11,120 bases of DNA from Collinsella sp. (GCA_019425005.1 JAHYYK010000055.1:1-11120), one strand, 5' to 3'; numbered from the stretch's first letter, positions 1-4,815 are shown. Program-made: numbers and translations. Notes: a model not told the origin generated them from the letters alone.

Positions 1-2
1 GG

Positions 3-119
3 CGGCTGATCCGGTCCGACCGGGCCGCGCGGCAAGGAGATATATTGCCAGACCGCGAAGCCCTGTGGGTCGTCAATTCCACTCTTCACAAGTCCTACAC
101 AACATATCGCTTTCTATAG
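3..119 (+). CDS. possible 3' end of an unidentified gene, or a 24-codon small ORF, at the left edge
   Basis: Frame 3 on the plus strand is open from the left edge to a TAG at 117-119, giving 38 codons that end in ...HKSYTTYRFL. Its early codons are GC-rich at the third position and the peptide is less arginine-biased than the competing open frame 2. If coding, it is the tail of a gene entering from the left, convergent with rplT. Alternatively, an AAGGAG at 34-39 lies 5 nt before an in-frame TTG at 45, which would make a 24-residue small protein. The TAG sits inside a hairpin at 110-130. I recognise no family. The short length and the competing open frame keep confidence low. Confidence 0.25.
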   Translation, partial: RLIRSDRAARQGDILPDREALWVVNSTLHKSYTTYRFL

Positions 120-151
120 CTAATAGAAAGACTGGTGCGGATCTTCCGCAC
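110..151. repeat. two adjacent small hairpins in a gene-poor stretch
   Basis: CTTTCTAT (110-117) and ATAGAAAG (123-130) form an 8-bp inverted repeat with a 5-nt loop. Four bases later GTGCGGA (135-141) and TCCGCAC (145-151) form a 7-bp repeat with a 3-nt loop. Neither is followed by a T-run on either strand, so they are not classical intrinsic terminators, although they could end a gene entering from the left. In the rest of 1-251 I see no convincing gene, RNA or promoter; 152-250 is AT-richer than its surroundings. Confidence 0.5.
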
Positions 152-251
152 GTATCAGATGATGACCCTTTGGTTTAGAAATATATAGAGATCGGTCACC
201 TGTAAGTGTCTATCTACCCGCGCTTTTAGCAATGTAAACCGCGCTTCAGAT

Positions 252-288
252 AAAAAGAGGGAGCGCCGCGCACAACGCGACACTCCCC
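252..288 (-). terminator. intrinsic terminator of the infC-rpmI-rplT operon
   Basis: On the minus strand GGGAGTGTCGCG (287-276) pairs with CGCGGCGCTCCC (270-259). This gives a 12-bp stem with two G-U pairs and a 5-nt loop, followed by TCTTTTT (258-252). It begins about 20 nt after the rplT stop codon. The G-U pairs form only in minus-strand RNA, and only that strand has the U-run, which fixes the orientation. Confidence 0.93.
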
Positions 289-308
289 TAGCGATTCAAG
301 AGAATCTA

Positions 309-668
309 TTAGGCCTCGAGAGCCTTCTTGGCAATGGCAGCCAGCTCGTTGAAGGACTCGATGTCCTCGTAAGCCATCTGAGCCAGGACCTTGCGGTCGA
401 GCTCGATGCCGGCAACCTTCAGGCCGTGCATGAACTGAGAGTAAGAGATGTCGTTCAGGCGAGCAGCAGCGTTGATACGGGTGATCCAGAGAGAACGGAT
501 CTCGCGCTTCTTGTTGCGGCGATCACGATACTGATACTGCAGGGAGTGCTGGACCTGCTCTTTAGCATGCTTGTAAGTACGCGAAGCGGCACCGTAGTAA
601 CCCTTCGCACGGTGCATAACGGTACGGCGCTTCTTCTTGGCGGCAACAGCGCGCTTAATACGTGCCAT
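309..668 (-). CDS. rplT: 50S ribosomal protein L20
   Basis: Large-subunit protein L20 binds 23S rRNA early in 50S assembly; in several bacteria it also represses its own operon by binding the mRNA. The 119-residue product has the family's usual length. It starts with the very basic MARIKRAVAAKKKRR stretch and carries the characteristic HRAKGYYGAASRTYKHA segment (about residues 19-35), the RDRRNKKREIR helix (48-58) and the conserved LWITRINAAAR (60-70). The ATG at 668-666 is supported by AGGAG at 683-679, ten bases upstream. It is the last gene of the infC-rpmI-rplT operon, 46 nt after rpmI, and is followed by a strong terminator. Identification is secure from sequence and gene order. Confidence 0.98.
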   Translation of the reverse strand: MARIKRAVAAKKKRRTVMHRAKGYYGAASRTYKHAKEQVQHSLQYQYRDRRNKKREIRSLWITRINAAARLNDISYSQFMHGLKVAGIELDRKVLAQMAYEDIESFNELAAIAKKALEA

Positions 669-714
669 GTTCTATCAACTCCTAGACGGTAAAACGAAAA
701 ACGGGAACGCGAAC

Positions 715-906
715 TTAGGCGAGACGCGACTTGATGACCTTGCGGTCGGCAGCGGCGATCTCGGTCTCCTGACGGAAGCCACGCTTACGCTTGGTGGACT
801 TCTTGCTCAGGATGTGGCTCTTGAAAGCCTTGGCGCGCATAAGCTTGCCGGTACCAGTCTTGCGGAAACGCTTCTTGGTGCCGCTGTGGGACTTCATCTT
901 AGGCAT
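715..906 (-). CDS. rpmI: 50S ribosomal protein L35
   Basis: L35 is a small basic protein of the large ribosomal subunit. The 63-residue product is of normal size and begins with the family signature MPKMKSHSGTKKRFRKTGTG; the AFKSHILSKKSTKRKR segment (about 27-42) is also typical. The ATG at 906-904 has AAGGAG at 918-913 with 6-nt spacing. It lies 32 nt after infC and 46 nt before rplT, the conserved bacterial order, so it is almost certainly co-transcribed with both. Nothing about it is unusual. Confidence 0.98.
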   Translation of the reverse strand: MPKMKSHSGTKKRFRKTGTGKLMRAKAFKSHILSKKSTKRKRGFRQETEIAAADRKVIKSRLA

Positions 907-938
907 GAAATACTCCTTAATCGGTTACAGAACACTAG

Positions 939-1493
939 TTACTTGCTATCGCTTGCCGCTTTATCCTCATCGAAGGCGCCCTTAATCGGGGCGAGCAGCA
1001 TAAGCATGTTACGGCCTTCCATCTTAGGCTTGGACTCGACCGTAGCGTAAGGCTTGAGATCCTCGGCGAGACGCTCGAGAACGTTAAGGCCCTGCTCCGG
1101 GTGAGCCATCTCACGGCCGCGGAACATGATGGTGATCTTAACGCGTGCGCCCTTCTTGAGGAAACGCAGAACGTGGCCCTTCTTGGTCTCGTAGTCGCCA
1201 ACGTCGATCTTGGGTCGGAACTTCATTTCCTTGACCTCGACCTTGGACTGGTTCTTACGAGCAGCCTTGGCCTTCATGGCCTGCTGGTACTTGAACTTAC
1301 CGTAGTCCATGACCTTGCAGACCGGCGGCTCCGCGTTGGGAGCGATCTCGACCAGGTCGAGACCCTGATCGTCGGCGACGCGCTGGGCATCGCGGATGGC
1401 GAACAGGCCGAGCTGAGAGCCATCGACGCCAATCAAACGACACGAAGATGCAGTGATCTCGTCGTTGATGCGGGTGTCATCAGACTTAGCTAT
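939..1493 (-). CDS. infC: translation initiation factor IF-3, probable AUA start codon
   Basis: IF-3 binds the 30S subunit, prevents premature joining of 50S and checks the initiator tRNA and start codon. The protein has the N-domain signature RINDEITAS, then RLIGVDGSQLGL, and the linker-to-C-domain segment VCKVMDYGKFKYQQ; the C-domain runs through the FRGREMAHPEQG region. The frame has an ATG at 1508-1506, but that codon overlaps the Shine-Dalgarno sequence GGAGGT (1506-1501) and has no ribosome binding site upstream. The only in-frame codon at proper distance is ATA at 1493-1491, 7 nt after GGAGGT, giving 184 residues that begin (M)AKSDDTRINDEI. Rare AUU-type starts that let IF-3 repress itself are well known for infC. 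First gene of the infC-rpmI-rplT operon. Identity is near certain; the start is about 80% sure. Confidence 0.95.
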   Translation of the reverse strand: MAKSDDTRINDEITASSCRLIGVDGSQLGLFAIRDAQRVADDQGLDLVEIAPNAEPPVCKVMDYGKFKYQQAMKAKAARKNQSKVEVKEMKFRPKIDVGDYETKKGHVLRFLKKGARVKITIMFRGREMAHPEQGLNVLERLAEDLKPYATVESKPKMEGRNMLMLLAPIKGAFDEDKAASDSK

Positions 1494-1500
1494 TTTCCCT

Positions 1501-1506
1501 ACCTCC
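1501..1506 (-). promoter_or_regulatory. infC Shine-Dalgarno GGAGGT that decides the AUA start
   Basis: GGAGGT on the minus strand is the only strong ribosome binding site at the 5' end of infC. It lies 7 nt before the in-frame ATA at 1493-1491. It overlaps the in-frame ATG at 1508-1506, which therefore cannot use it. An out-of-frame ATG at 1512 would give only eight codons before a TAA. Confidence 0.85.
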
Positions 1507-1558
1507 ATTCATAAAAAAATAACCCGGCGCTTCTCAGCAACCAGGTCGTACACATAGA

Positions 1559-1577
1559 CTTCCTCGATTTGAGGAAG
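1559..1577 (-). promoter_or_regulatory. hairpin in the infC leader
   Basis: CTTCCTC (1577-1571) and GAGGAAG (1565-1559) form a perfect 7-bp stem with a 5-nt loop on the minus strand, about 65 nt upstream of the infC start. No T-run follows, so it is not a terminator. It may help fold a regulatory leader; infC operons are often controlled through their leader by IF-3 or L20. The function here is inferred. Confidence 0.45.
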
Positions 1578-1626
1578 GGAATCTAAGTTGTATGACCAGT
1601 CAGCTGCTCATTGGCGCCAAAAGGTG

Positions 1627-1642
1627 GGAACCCTCAGGTTCC
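1627..1642. promoter_or_regulatory. second inverted repeat in the infC leader
   Basis: GGAACC (1627-1632) and GGTTCC (1637-1642) form a 6-bp stem with a 4-nt loop. On the minus strand it is followed after four bases by TTTT (1622-1619), a weak terminator-like arrangement that could act as an attenuator in the infC leader. A perfect 10-bp palindrome, TTGGCGCCAA (1611-1620), overlaps that T-run. There is no direct evidence of function. Confidence 0.35.
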
Positions 1643-1675
1643 TCTTTAGGGCATTGCGGGAACAACGCCTTGCGA

Positions 1676-1684
1676 ATAATAACA
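1676..1684 (-). promoter_or_regulatory. candidate extended -10 promoter for infC-rpmI-rplT
   Basis: TGTTATTAT (1684-1676, minus strand) fits an extended -10 element: TG, one base, then TATTAT, which matches TATAAT at 5 of 6 positions. No good -35 box lies 16-18 nt upstream, which extended -10 promoters tolerate. Transcription would start near 1669, giving a leader of about 175 nt before infC. It lies just downstream of the displaced tRNA terminator at 1716-1736, a sensible place for a new promoter. Confidence 0.4.
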
Positions 1685-1710
1685 CGTACAGCGCGTTATC
1701 ACATTACGTA

Positions 1711-1779
1711 CACGAAAAAGGGACCTTGACCCCCTTGAACGCTCGCTTGCATGTATGGTGCTCGAGGCGAGACTCGAAG
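1711..1779 (-). pseudogene. displaced second copy of the tRNA-Leu 3' end plus decayed terminator
   Basis: This stretch repeats 1894-1963, the 3' end of the intact tRNA-Leu gene and its terminator. From 1737 to 1779 there are only two differences (at 1745 and 1762). The copy begins in the T-loop (TTCGAGTC on the minus strand) and runs through the acceptor strand and CCA to the downstream stem. It lacks the 5' part of a tRNA, so it cannot be functional. Its terminator (1716-1736) has lost most of the stem: AAGGG and CCCTT with TTTTT remain, and there is one indel relative to the intact copy. Such a copy is what integration of an element at the tRNA 3' end leaves behind. Confidence 0.8.
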
Positions 1780-1893
1780 GGCCTTCGCTTCGCGAAGCCC
1801 CGGGCTTCGGGCGCGTGGCGCCCTCGCCACGCTCCGCTACAAACAGGCCACAGGCCTGTTTGCTTAACGCTTCGCGCGCTCACGCGAGTTCGG
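1780..1893. repeat. hairpin-rich segment between the two tRNA 3' copies
   Basis: The 114 bp between the two tRNA-Leu 3' copies consist largely of consecutive inverted repeats. They are GCTTCGCGAAGC (1787-1798), CGAAGCCC/GGGCTTCG (1793-1800 and 1802-1809), GCGTGGCG/CGCCACGC (1813-1820 and 1825-1832), a 10-bp stem CAAACAGGCC/GGCCTGTTTG (1840-1849 and 1853-1862), and CGCG/CGCG (1875-1878 and 1883-1886). It has no coding potential I would trust. It could be a palindromic intergenic repeat or the residue of a deleted integrated element. Confidence 0.7.
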
Positions 1894-1897
1894 CACG

Positions 1898-1920
1898 AAA
1901 AAGGGGGCCGCAACCCCCTT
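1898..1920 (-). terminator. intrinsic terminator of tRNA-Leu
   Basis: On the minus strand AAGGGGG (1920-1914), loop TTGCGG, then CCCCCTT (1907-1901) running into a T-run (1902-1898). The stem starts 20 nt after the tRNA CCA end. It is a textbook terminator, and a decayed copy lies at 1716-1736. Confidence 0.9.
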
Positions 1921-1939
1921 GAACGCTCACTTGCATGTA

Positions 1940-2026
1940 TGGTGCCCGAGGCGAGACTCGAACTCGCACGTTGTTGCCAACGGTGGATTTTGAGTCCACT
2001 GCGTCTGCCAATTCCGCCACTCGGGC
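1940..2026 (-). tRNA. tRNA-Leu (anticodon CAA)
   Basis: The minus strand reads GCCCGAG at the 5' end (2026-2020) and CTCGGGC, discriminator A and an encoded CCA at the 3' end (ending 1940), giving a full 7-bp acceptor stem. The D-arm GGCGGAATTGGCAGACGC is typical of leucine tRNAs. The anticodon stem GTGGA/TCCAC encloses the loop CTCAAAA with anticodon CAA, which reads UUG. A long class II variable arm (CGTTGGCAACAACG) and the T-arm GCGAG-TTCGAGT-CTCGC complete the cloverleaf. It is 87 nt long including CCA. It lies 39 nt after the transglutaminase-like gene and could be read from there or from its own promoter. Confidence 0.97.
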
Positions 2027-2044
2027 ACGTAATGCGTGAGTTAG

Positions 2045-2053
2045 TTTATCACA
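2045..2053 (-). promoter_or_regulatory. weak candidate extended -10 promoter for tRNA-Leu
   Basis: TGTGATAAA (2053-2045, minus strand) resembles an extended -10: TG, one base, then GATAAA, 4 of 6 to consensus. It would start transcription about 12 nt before the tRNA 5' end. No clear -35 is visible. The tRNA may instead be co-transcribed with the upstream gene, since no terminator with a T-run separates them. Confidence 0.28.
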
Positions 2054-2065
2054 GCTTTCTGCTGA

Positions 2066-3499
2066 TTAGTCCGAAAATGGAACTTCGAGCATTTCGATGA
2101 GCTCGACCGAACGGAGCATCTCGCGCCGGCGGCACCCACGACCGTCAACCGAGGCTTCGCCCATCTGGTTATCGTAGGGGTCCTCGCGCATACCGTCGAA
2201 GACGGGTTCAAACCCTGCCTGGAACCGACAATTTGCCACCATACGCCACGGGTCGAGATTGCCGAAGTAGTGACGACGGCGCCACTCCTCCCCCATTCTG
2301 CGCGCAGAGGAACCAAACGAAACATCGGCGTTAAGCCAACCGGTCTGTGGCGTATAGAACTCTGCCCAGTCGTGCGGCCCCACCGAATCGGGCGCAACAT
2401 ACAGGCCGCTCTGCCAACGGGCAGGCACGCCCGCGATGCGGCACATGGTGATAAACGTGAGCGCCATAACGCCGCAATCGCCGCGGAGCGAGTGTGCACA
2501 GTCGTCGGCAATAGACCCCAAAAGCAGGTACGGTGGCTGATAGCGATAGTCGATATGCTGTGTCAGGTAATCATAGATAGCACGAGCGCGATCGAGCGGA
2601 TCATCGAGCCCGTCAATAACACGCTCCGTCAACTGTCGCAGGTACGGTGTAAACGCAATGTGTGGACGGTCCTCGGAAGTGTCCTCGGGCAGCGGCGTGT
2701 CCATGCACGCATGCGATGGGAGCGCGCCACCATAGATATCGCAATAGGCGGCATCAATGTGATAGCGATAGGTCACCGAGAATGAATGTTCAGTCGAAGA
2801 TGTCCAAGAGGCAGTACGAGCCGAAACGTTTTCAGGGGCAACGGTACCCTCCGACGTCATATCGAGAACCTCGATATGAGACTGTTGACGGCAGGCGGCA
2901 GCAACGGGCAGCCACGCGCGAACAGTCTCTCCCTCCAGAGCCCCGGGGACAGCCACGGATGCCTTTAGGGTGATGACGCGAGTCAACCCGTTTTGCGACT
3001 CCATCTCCCTGAGCATCTGGTTACGCAGCGCTATGCCGTCCGTAGAATCGGGACGCAGGCCCGGAACCTCCTTGGGGTACACGCGAAGCGAATCGAGGAA
3101 GTTGTCGAGAACAAACAGCTCGCCATCGATAAAGCGCCAGTCAATACGCTTACGATTAATCAGGTCATCGAACTGCTCTTCGGTAAACTCAGGCCACTCC
3201 TCGCGAATCATCGCAATGGCCCGATCACGCGACACCGAAAAATGAAGCGGCGTCTCGAGCATGCGATACCGCTCTGCACGAACACAAGCAGCCAGCGAAG
3301 GCTCAGGGTTCTGCTCCAAAAGGCGATCGCAGGCAGCAACAGCCTGCGTCAAATACCCGGCATCCTTAAGACGAAGAATCTCGGGCGGTAGCCCAATATC
3401 GAGATGGCGAAAATCATCACTGCAAACATCAACAGAGCAGCCAACAGGACCCCCGTCAATAACCTTCCCATCCGAAGGCAGCACATCAATAACAGCCAT
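2066..3499 (-). CDS. transglutaminase-like (cysteine protease-fold) protein, cytoplasmic
   Basis: The C-terminal half is a transglutaminase-like domain with the full catalytic triad: Cys342 in RGDCGVMALTFITMCRIAGVPAR, His376 in GPHDWAEFY and Asp392 in WLNADVSFG. Family members include peptidases, cyclases and transglutaminases, so the reaction cannot be named. The N-terminal 300 residues hold a charged helical part and a beta-rich stretch (about 175-250) like the pre-core domain of bacterial transglutaminase-like proteins. No signal peptide or membrane segment is visible. The frame extends to an ATG at 3535, but the ATG at 3499-3497 is preferred: GGAG (3509-3506) lies 6 nt upstream, whereas 3535 has none and overlaps a TACAAT -10-like sequence (3539-3534). 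That gives 477 residues. It stands alone between the fba terminator and tRNA-Leu. Substrate and role are unknown. Confidence 0.85.
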   Translation of the reverse strand: MAVIDVLPSDGKVIDGGPVGCSVDVCSDDFRHLDIGLPPEILRLKDAGYLTQAVAACDRLLEQNPEPSLAACVRAERYRMLETPLHFSVSRDRAIAMIREEWPEFTEEQFDDLINRKRIDWRFIDGELFVLDNFLDSLRVYPKEVPGLRPDSTDGIALRNQMLREMESQNGLTRVITLKASVAVPGALEGETVRAWLPVAAACRQQSHIEVLDMTSEGTVAPENVSARTASWTSSTEHSFSVTYRYHIDAAYCDIYGGALPSHACMDTPLPEDTSEDRPHIAFTPYLRQLTERVIDGLDDPLDRARAIYDYLTQHIDYRYQPPYLLLGSIADDCAHSLRGDCGVMALTFITMCRIAGVPARWQSGLYVAPDSVGPHDWAEFYTPQTGWLNADVSFGSSARRMGEEWRRRHYFGNLDPWRMVANCRFQAGFEPVFDGMREDPYDNQMGEASVDGRGCRRREMLRSVELIEMLEVPFSD

Positions 3500-3546
3500 A
3501 CCAAACTCCAAGTCATTAGAACTCTTGAAGCACATTGTAGCGAGAT

Positions 3547-3573
3547 AAAAAAGAAAGCCCCAACAAAGGAGCC
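3547..3573 (-). terminator. intrinsic terminator downstream of fba
   Basis: On the minus strand GGCTCC (3573-3568), loop TTTGTT, then GGGGCT (3561-3556) and TTCTTTTTT (3555-3547). The 6-bp stem uses two G-U pairs. It lies about 180 nt after the fba stop and just before the transglutaminase-like gene, so it probably ends the fba transcript after the large hairpin at 3640-3732. Confidence 0.7.
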
Positions 3574-3639
3574 ATCAACACCGCTAAACGGTAGTCAATA
3601 AATAAATTCAGCCCAGTAACCCTGCAGCGAGTTAACAAA

Positions 3640-3732
3640 GGAGGCCCCGTTTCCCCGGAGCTGATTCCGTCGCGCGACTTCTGGCGAAGCCAGGTGAGCG
3701 CGAGGGAACCAGCGTAGGGAAACGGGGCCTCC
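3640..3732 (-). repeat. 93-nt multi-helix hairpin in the fba 3' region
   Basis: The outer arms GGAGGCCCCGTTTCCC (3640-3655) and GGGAAACGGGGCCTCC (3717-3732) are perfect 16-bp inverted repeats. Inside, on the minus strand, GCTGGTTCC (3713-3705) pairs with GGAATCAGC (3668-3660) through one G-U pair, CGCGC (3702-3698) with GCGCG (3675-3671), and CTGGC (3693-3689) with GCCAG (3685-3681) around a 3-nt loop. The G-U pair would be an A-C mismatch in plus-strand RNA, so the minus-strand transcript folds better. It starts 22 nt after the fba stop. Only TTTGTT follows, so it is at best a weak terminator itself. It may be a structured RNA, an mRNA-stabilising 3' element or a dispersed palindromic repeat. 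Confidence 0.85.
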
Positions 3733-3754
3733 GGCGGGAACGTTAAACCGCTAC

Positions 3755-4621
3755 TTACGCCTTGTTGACGGAGCCAAACTCCTCCATGAGCTCCTTGGTG
3801 CGGGCAACGATGTTGTCACGACCAGGCTTGAGGAGCTTGCGGGGGTCAAAGCCCTTGCCCTGCTGATCCTTGCCAGCCTCGATGTACTCGCGGACGCCCT
3901 TGGCGAAGACGAGCTGCAGGTCGGTGTTGACGTTGATCTTGGAGATGCCCAGGGAGATGGCCTTCTTGATCTGATCCTCTGGGATGCCGGTGCCACCGTG
4001 CAGGACGAGGGGCAGGTCGCCGGTCTGGGCCTTGATCTCGCCCAGGCGCTCGAAGGAAAGGCCAGCCCAGTCGGCGGGGTACACGCCGTGGATGTTGCCG
4101 ATGCCGCAGGCGAGGAAGTCGACACCCAGGTCAGCGATCTGCTTGCACTCAGCAGGATCAGCGAGCTCGCCGCTGGAGGTCACGCCGTCCTCGGTGCCGC
4201 CGATGCCGCCGACCTCGGCCTCGATGGACATGCCCTTGGAGTGGGCAAGCTCAACGAGCTCCTTGGTGCGGTCGAGGTTAAGCTGGAAGGTCTCCTCGTG
4301 AGAGCCGTCATACATGATGGACGTGAAGCCGGCCTCGATGCACTTGAAGCAGTCCTCGTAAGAACCGTGATCGAGGTGAAGGGCGACGGGAACGGTAACG
4401 CCCGTGGCCTCGACGGCAGCCTTGACCATGTCGGCGCAGACCTTGAAACCGCCCATCCACTTAGCGGCACCAGCGGTGCACTGAAGGATCAGCGGAGACT
4501 TGGCCTCCTCGGCGGCCTGGAGAATAGCCAGGGTCCACTCGAGGTTGTTGGTGTTGAAGGCACCAAGACCGTACTTGCCGGCCTCGGCCTTCTTGAGCAT
4601 GTCTGCTGCGTTGACGAGCAT
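3755..4621 (-). CDS. fba: class II fructose-1,6-bisphosphate aldolase
   Basis: Cleaves fructose 1,6-bisphosphate to dihydroxyacetone phosphate and glyceraldehyde 3-phosphate (and the reverse) in glycolysis and gluconeogenesis, in the cytoplasm, using zinc. The 288-residue protein shows the class II pattern: GAFNTNN near residue 20, catalytic Asp84 and zinc ligand His85 in LHLDHG, YDGSH (104-108), EAEVGG (134-139), zinc ligands His178 in GNIHG and His208 in VLHGG, and NVNTD (230-234). The frame is open to 4717, but the ATG at 4621 has AGGAGG at 4635-4630 with 8-nt spacing and a typical MLVNAADML start. The related tagatose-bisphosphate aldolases are similar; lack of sugar-catabolic neighbours favours the glycolytic enzyme. 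It is transcribed alone from its own promoter region. Confidence 0.95.
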   Translation of the reverse strand: MLVNAADMLKKAEAGKYGLGAFNTNNLEWTLAILQAAEEAKSPLILQCTAGAAKWMGGFKVCADMVKAAVEATGVTVPVALHLDHGSYEDCFKCIEAGFTSIMYDGSHEETFQLNLDRTKELVELAHSKGMSIEAEVGGIGGTEDGVTSSGELADPAECKQIADLGVDFLACGIGNIHGVYPADWAGLSFERLGEIKAQTGDLPLVLHGGTGIPEDQIKKAISLGISKINVNTDLQLVFAKGVREYIEAGKDQQGKGFDPRKLLKPGRDNIVARTKELMEEFGSVNKA

Positions 4622-4661
4622 AAAAGAAACCTCCTGTAAGGTTGCTCCGATAACGCCTGAG

Positions 4662-4689
4662 ATTTTACCACGGCGCACCCGAGCATAAA
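4662..4689 (-). promoter_or_regulatory. extended -10 promoter of fba
   Basis: TGGTAAAAT (4670-4662, minus strand) is a good extended -10: TG, one base, then TAAAAT, 5 of 6 to consensus. A weak -35, TTTATG (4689-4684), lies 16 nt upstream. The predicted start near 4655 gives a leader of about 34 nt that carries the AGGAGG ribosome binding site. Confidence 0.55.
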
Positions 4690-4691
4690 CG

Positions 4692-4707
4692 TTCGTTTGT
4701 TCACGAA
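4692..4707. promoter_or_regulatory. inverted repeat just upstream of the fba -35
   Basis: TTCGT (4692-4696) and ACGAA (4703-4707) form an inverted repeat with a 6-bp spacer, at about -37 to -52 relative to the predicted fba start. The position suits a regulator binding site. It does not match a LexA/DinR box, and I cannot name a regulator. Confidence 0.35.
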
Positions 4708-4710
4708 TAT

Positions 4711-4785
4711 CGTCCAAACAGACTTTTTTGACCGTTTGCCCTACGGAATTGACCCGTTGGGGAAAAATAGCTTGACGTTTGGACG
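4711..4785. repeat. three phased TTGAC(C)GTTTG repeats and a flanking inverted repeat upstream of fba
   Basis: The plus strand has TTGACCGTTTG (4728-4738), TTGACCCGTTGG (4749-4760) and TTGACGTTTGG (4772-4782). Their starts are 21 and 23 bp apart, close to two helical turns, so all three would face the same side of the DNA. The third copy belongs to GTTTGGACG (4777-4785), whose exact inverse CGTCCAAAC lies at 4711-4719. The block lies 40-115 bp upstream of the predicted fba -10. It looks like a cooperative operator array; the bound protein is unknown. Confidence 0.5.
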
Positions 4786-4815
4786 CTTCTCGTGCTTCAA
4801 AAGCCGACTATTAAG

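Noticed and set aside
1588..2100. 170-codon plus-strand open frame across the tRNA-Leu region
   Set aside because: Its C-terminal part is the reverse-strand translation of tRNA-Leu, a well-known false protein (EARLELARCC...). It also runs through the hairpin segment and has no ribosome binding site.
3998..4639. 213-codon plus-strand open frame opposite fba
   Set aside because: It is a shadow of the fba coding strand with low-complexity Leu/Gly/Asp content and no family resemblance.
4690..4707. LexA/DinR-type SOS box upstream of fba
   Set aside because: The GTTC motifs here form a direct repeat, not the required GAAC-N4-GTTC dyad.
4622..4717. Upstream extension of fba to an ATG at 4717
   Set aside because: The extra 32 codons cover the -10 promoter and the ribosome binding site. 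The ATG at 4621 has AGGAGG at ideal spacing and gives the family N-terminus.
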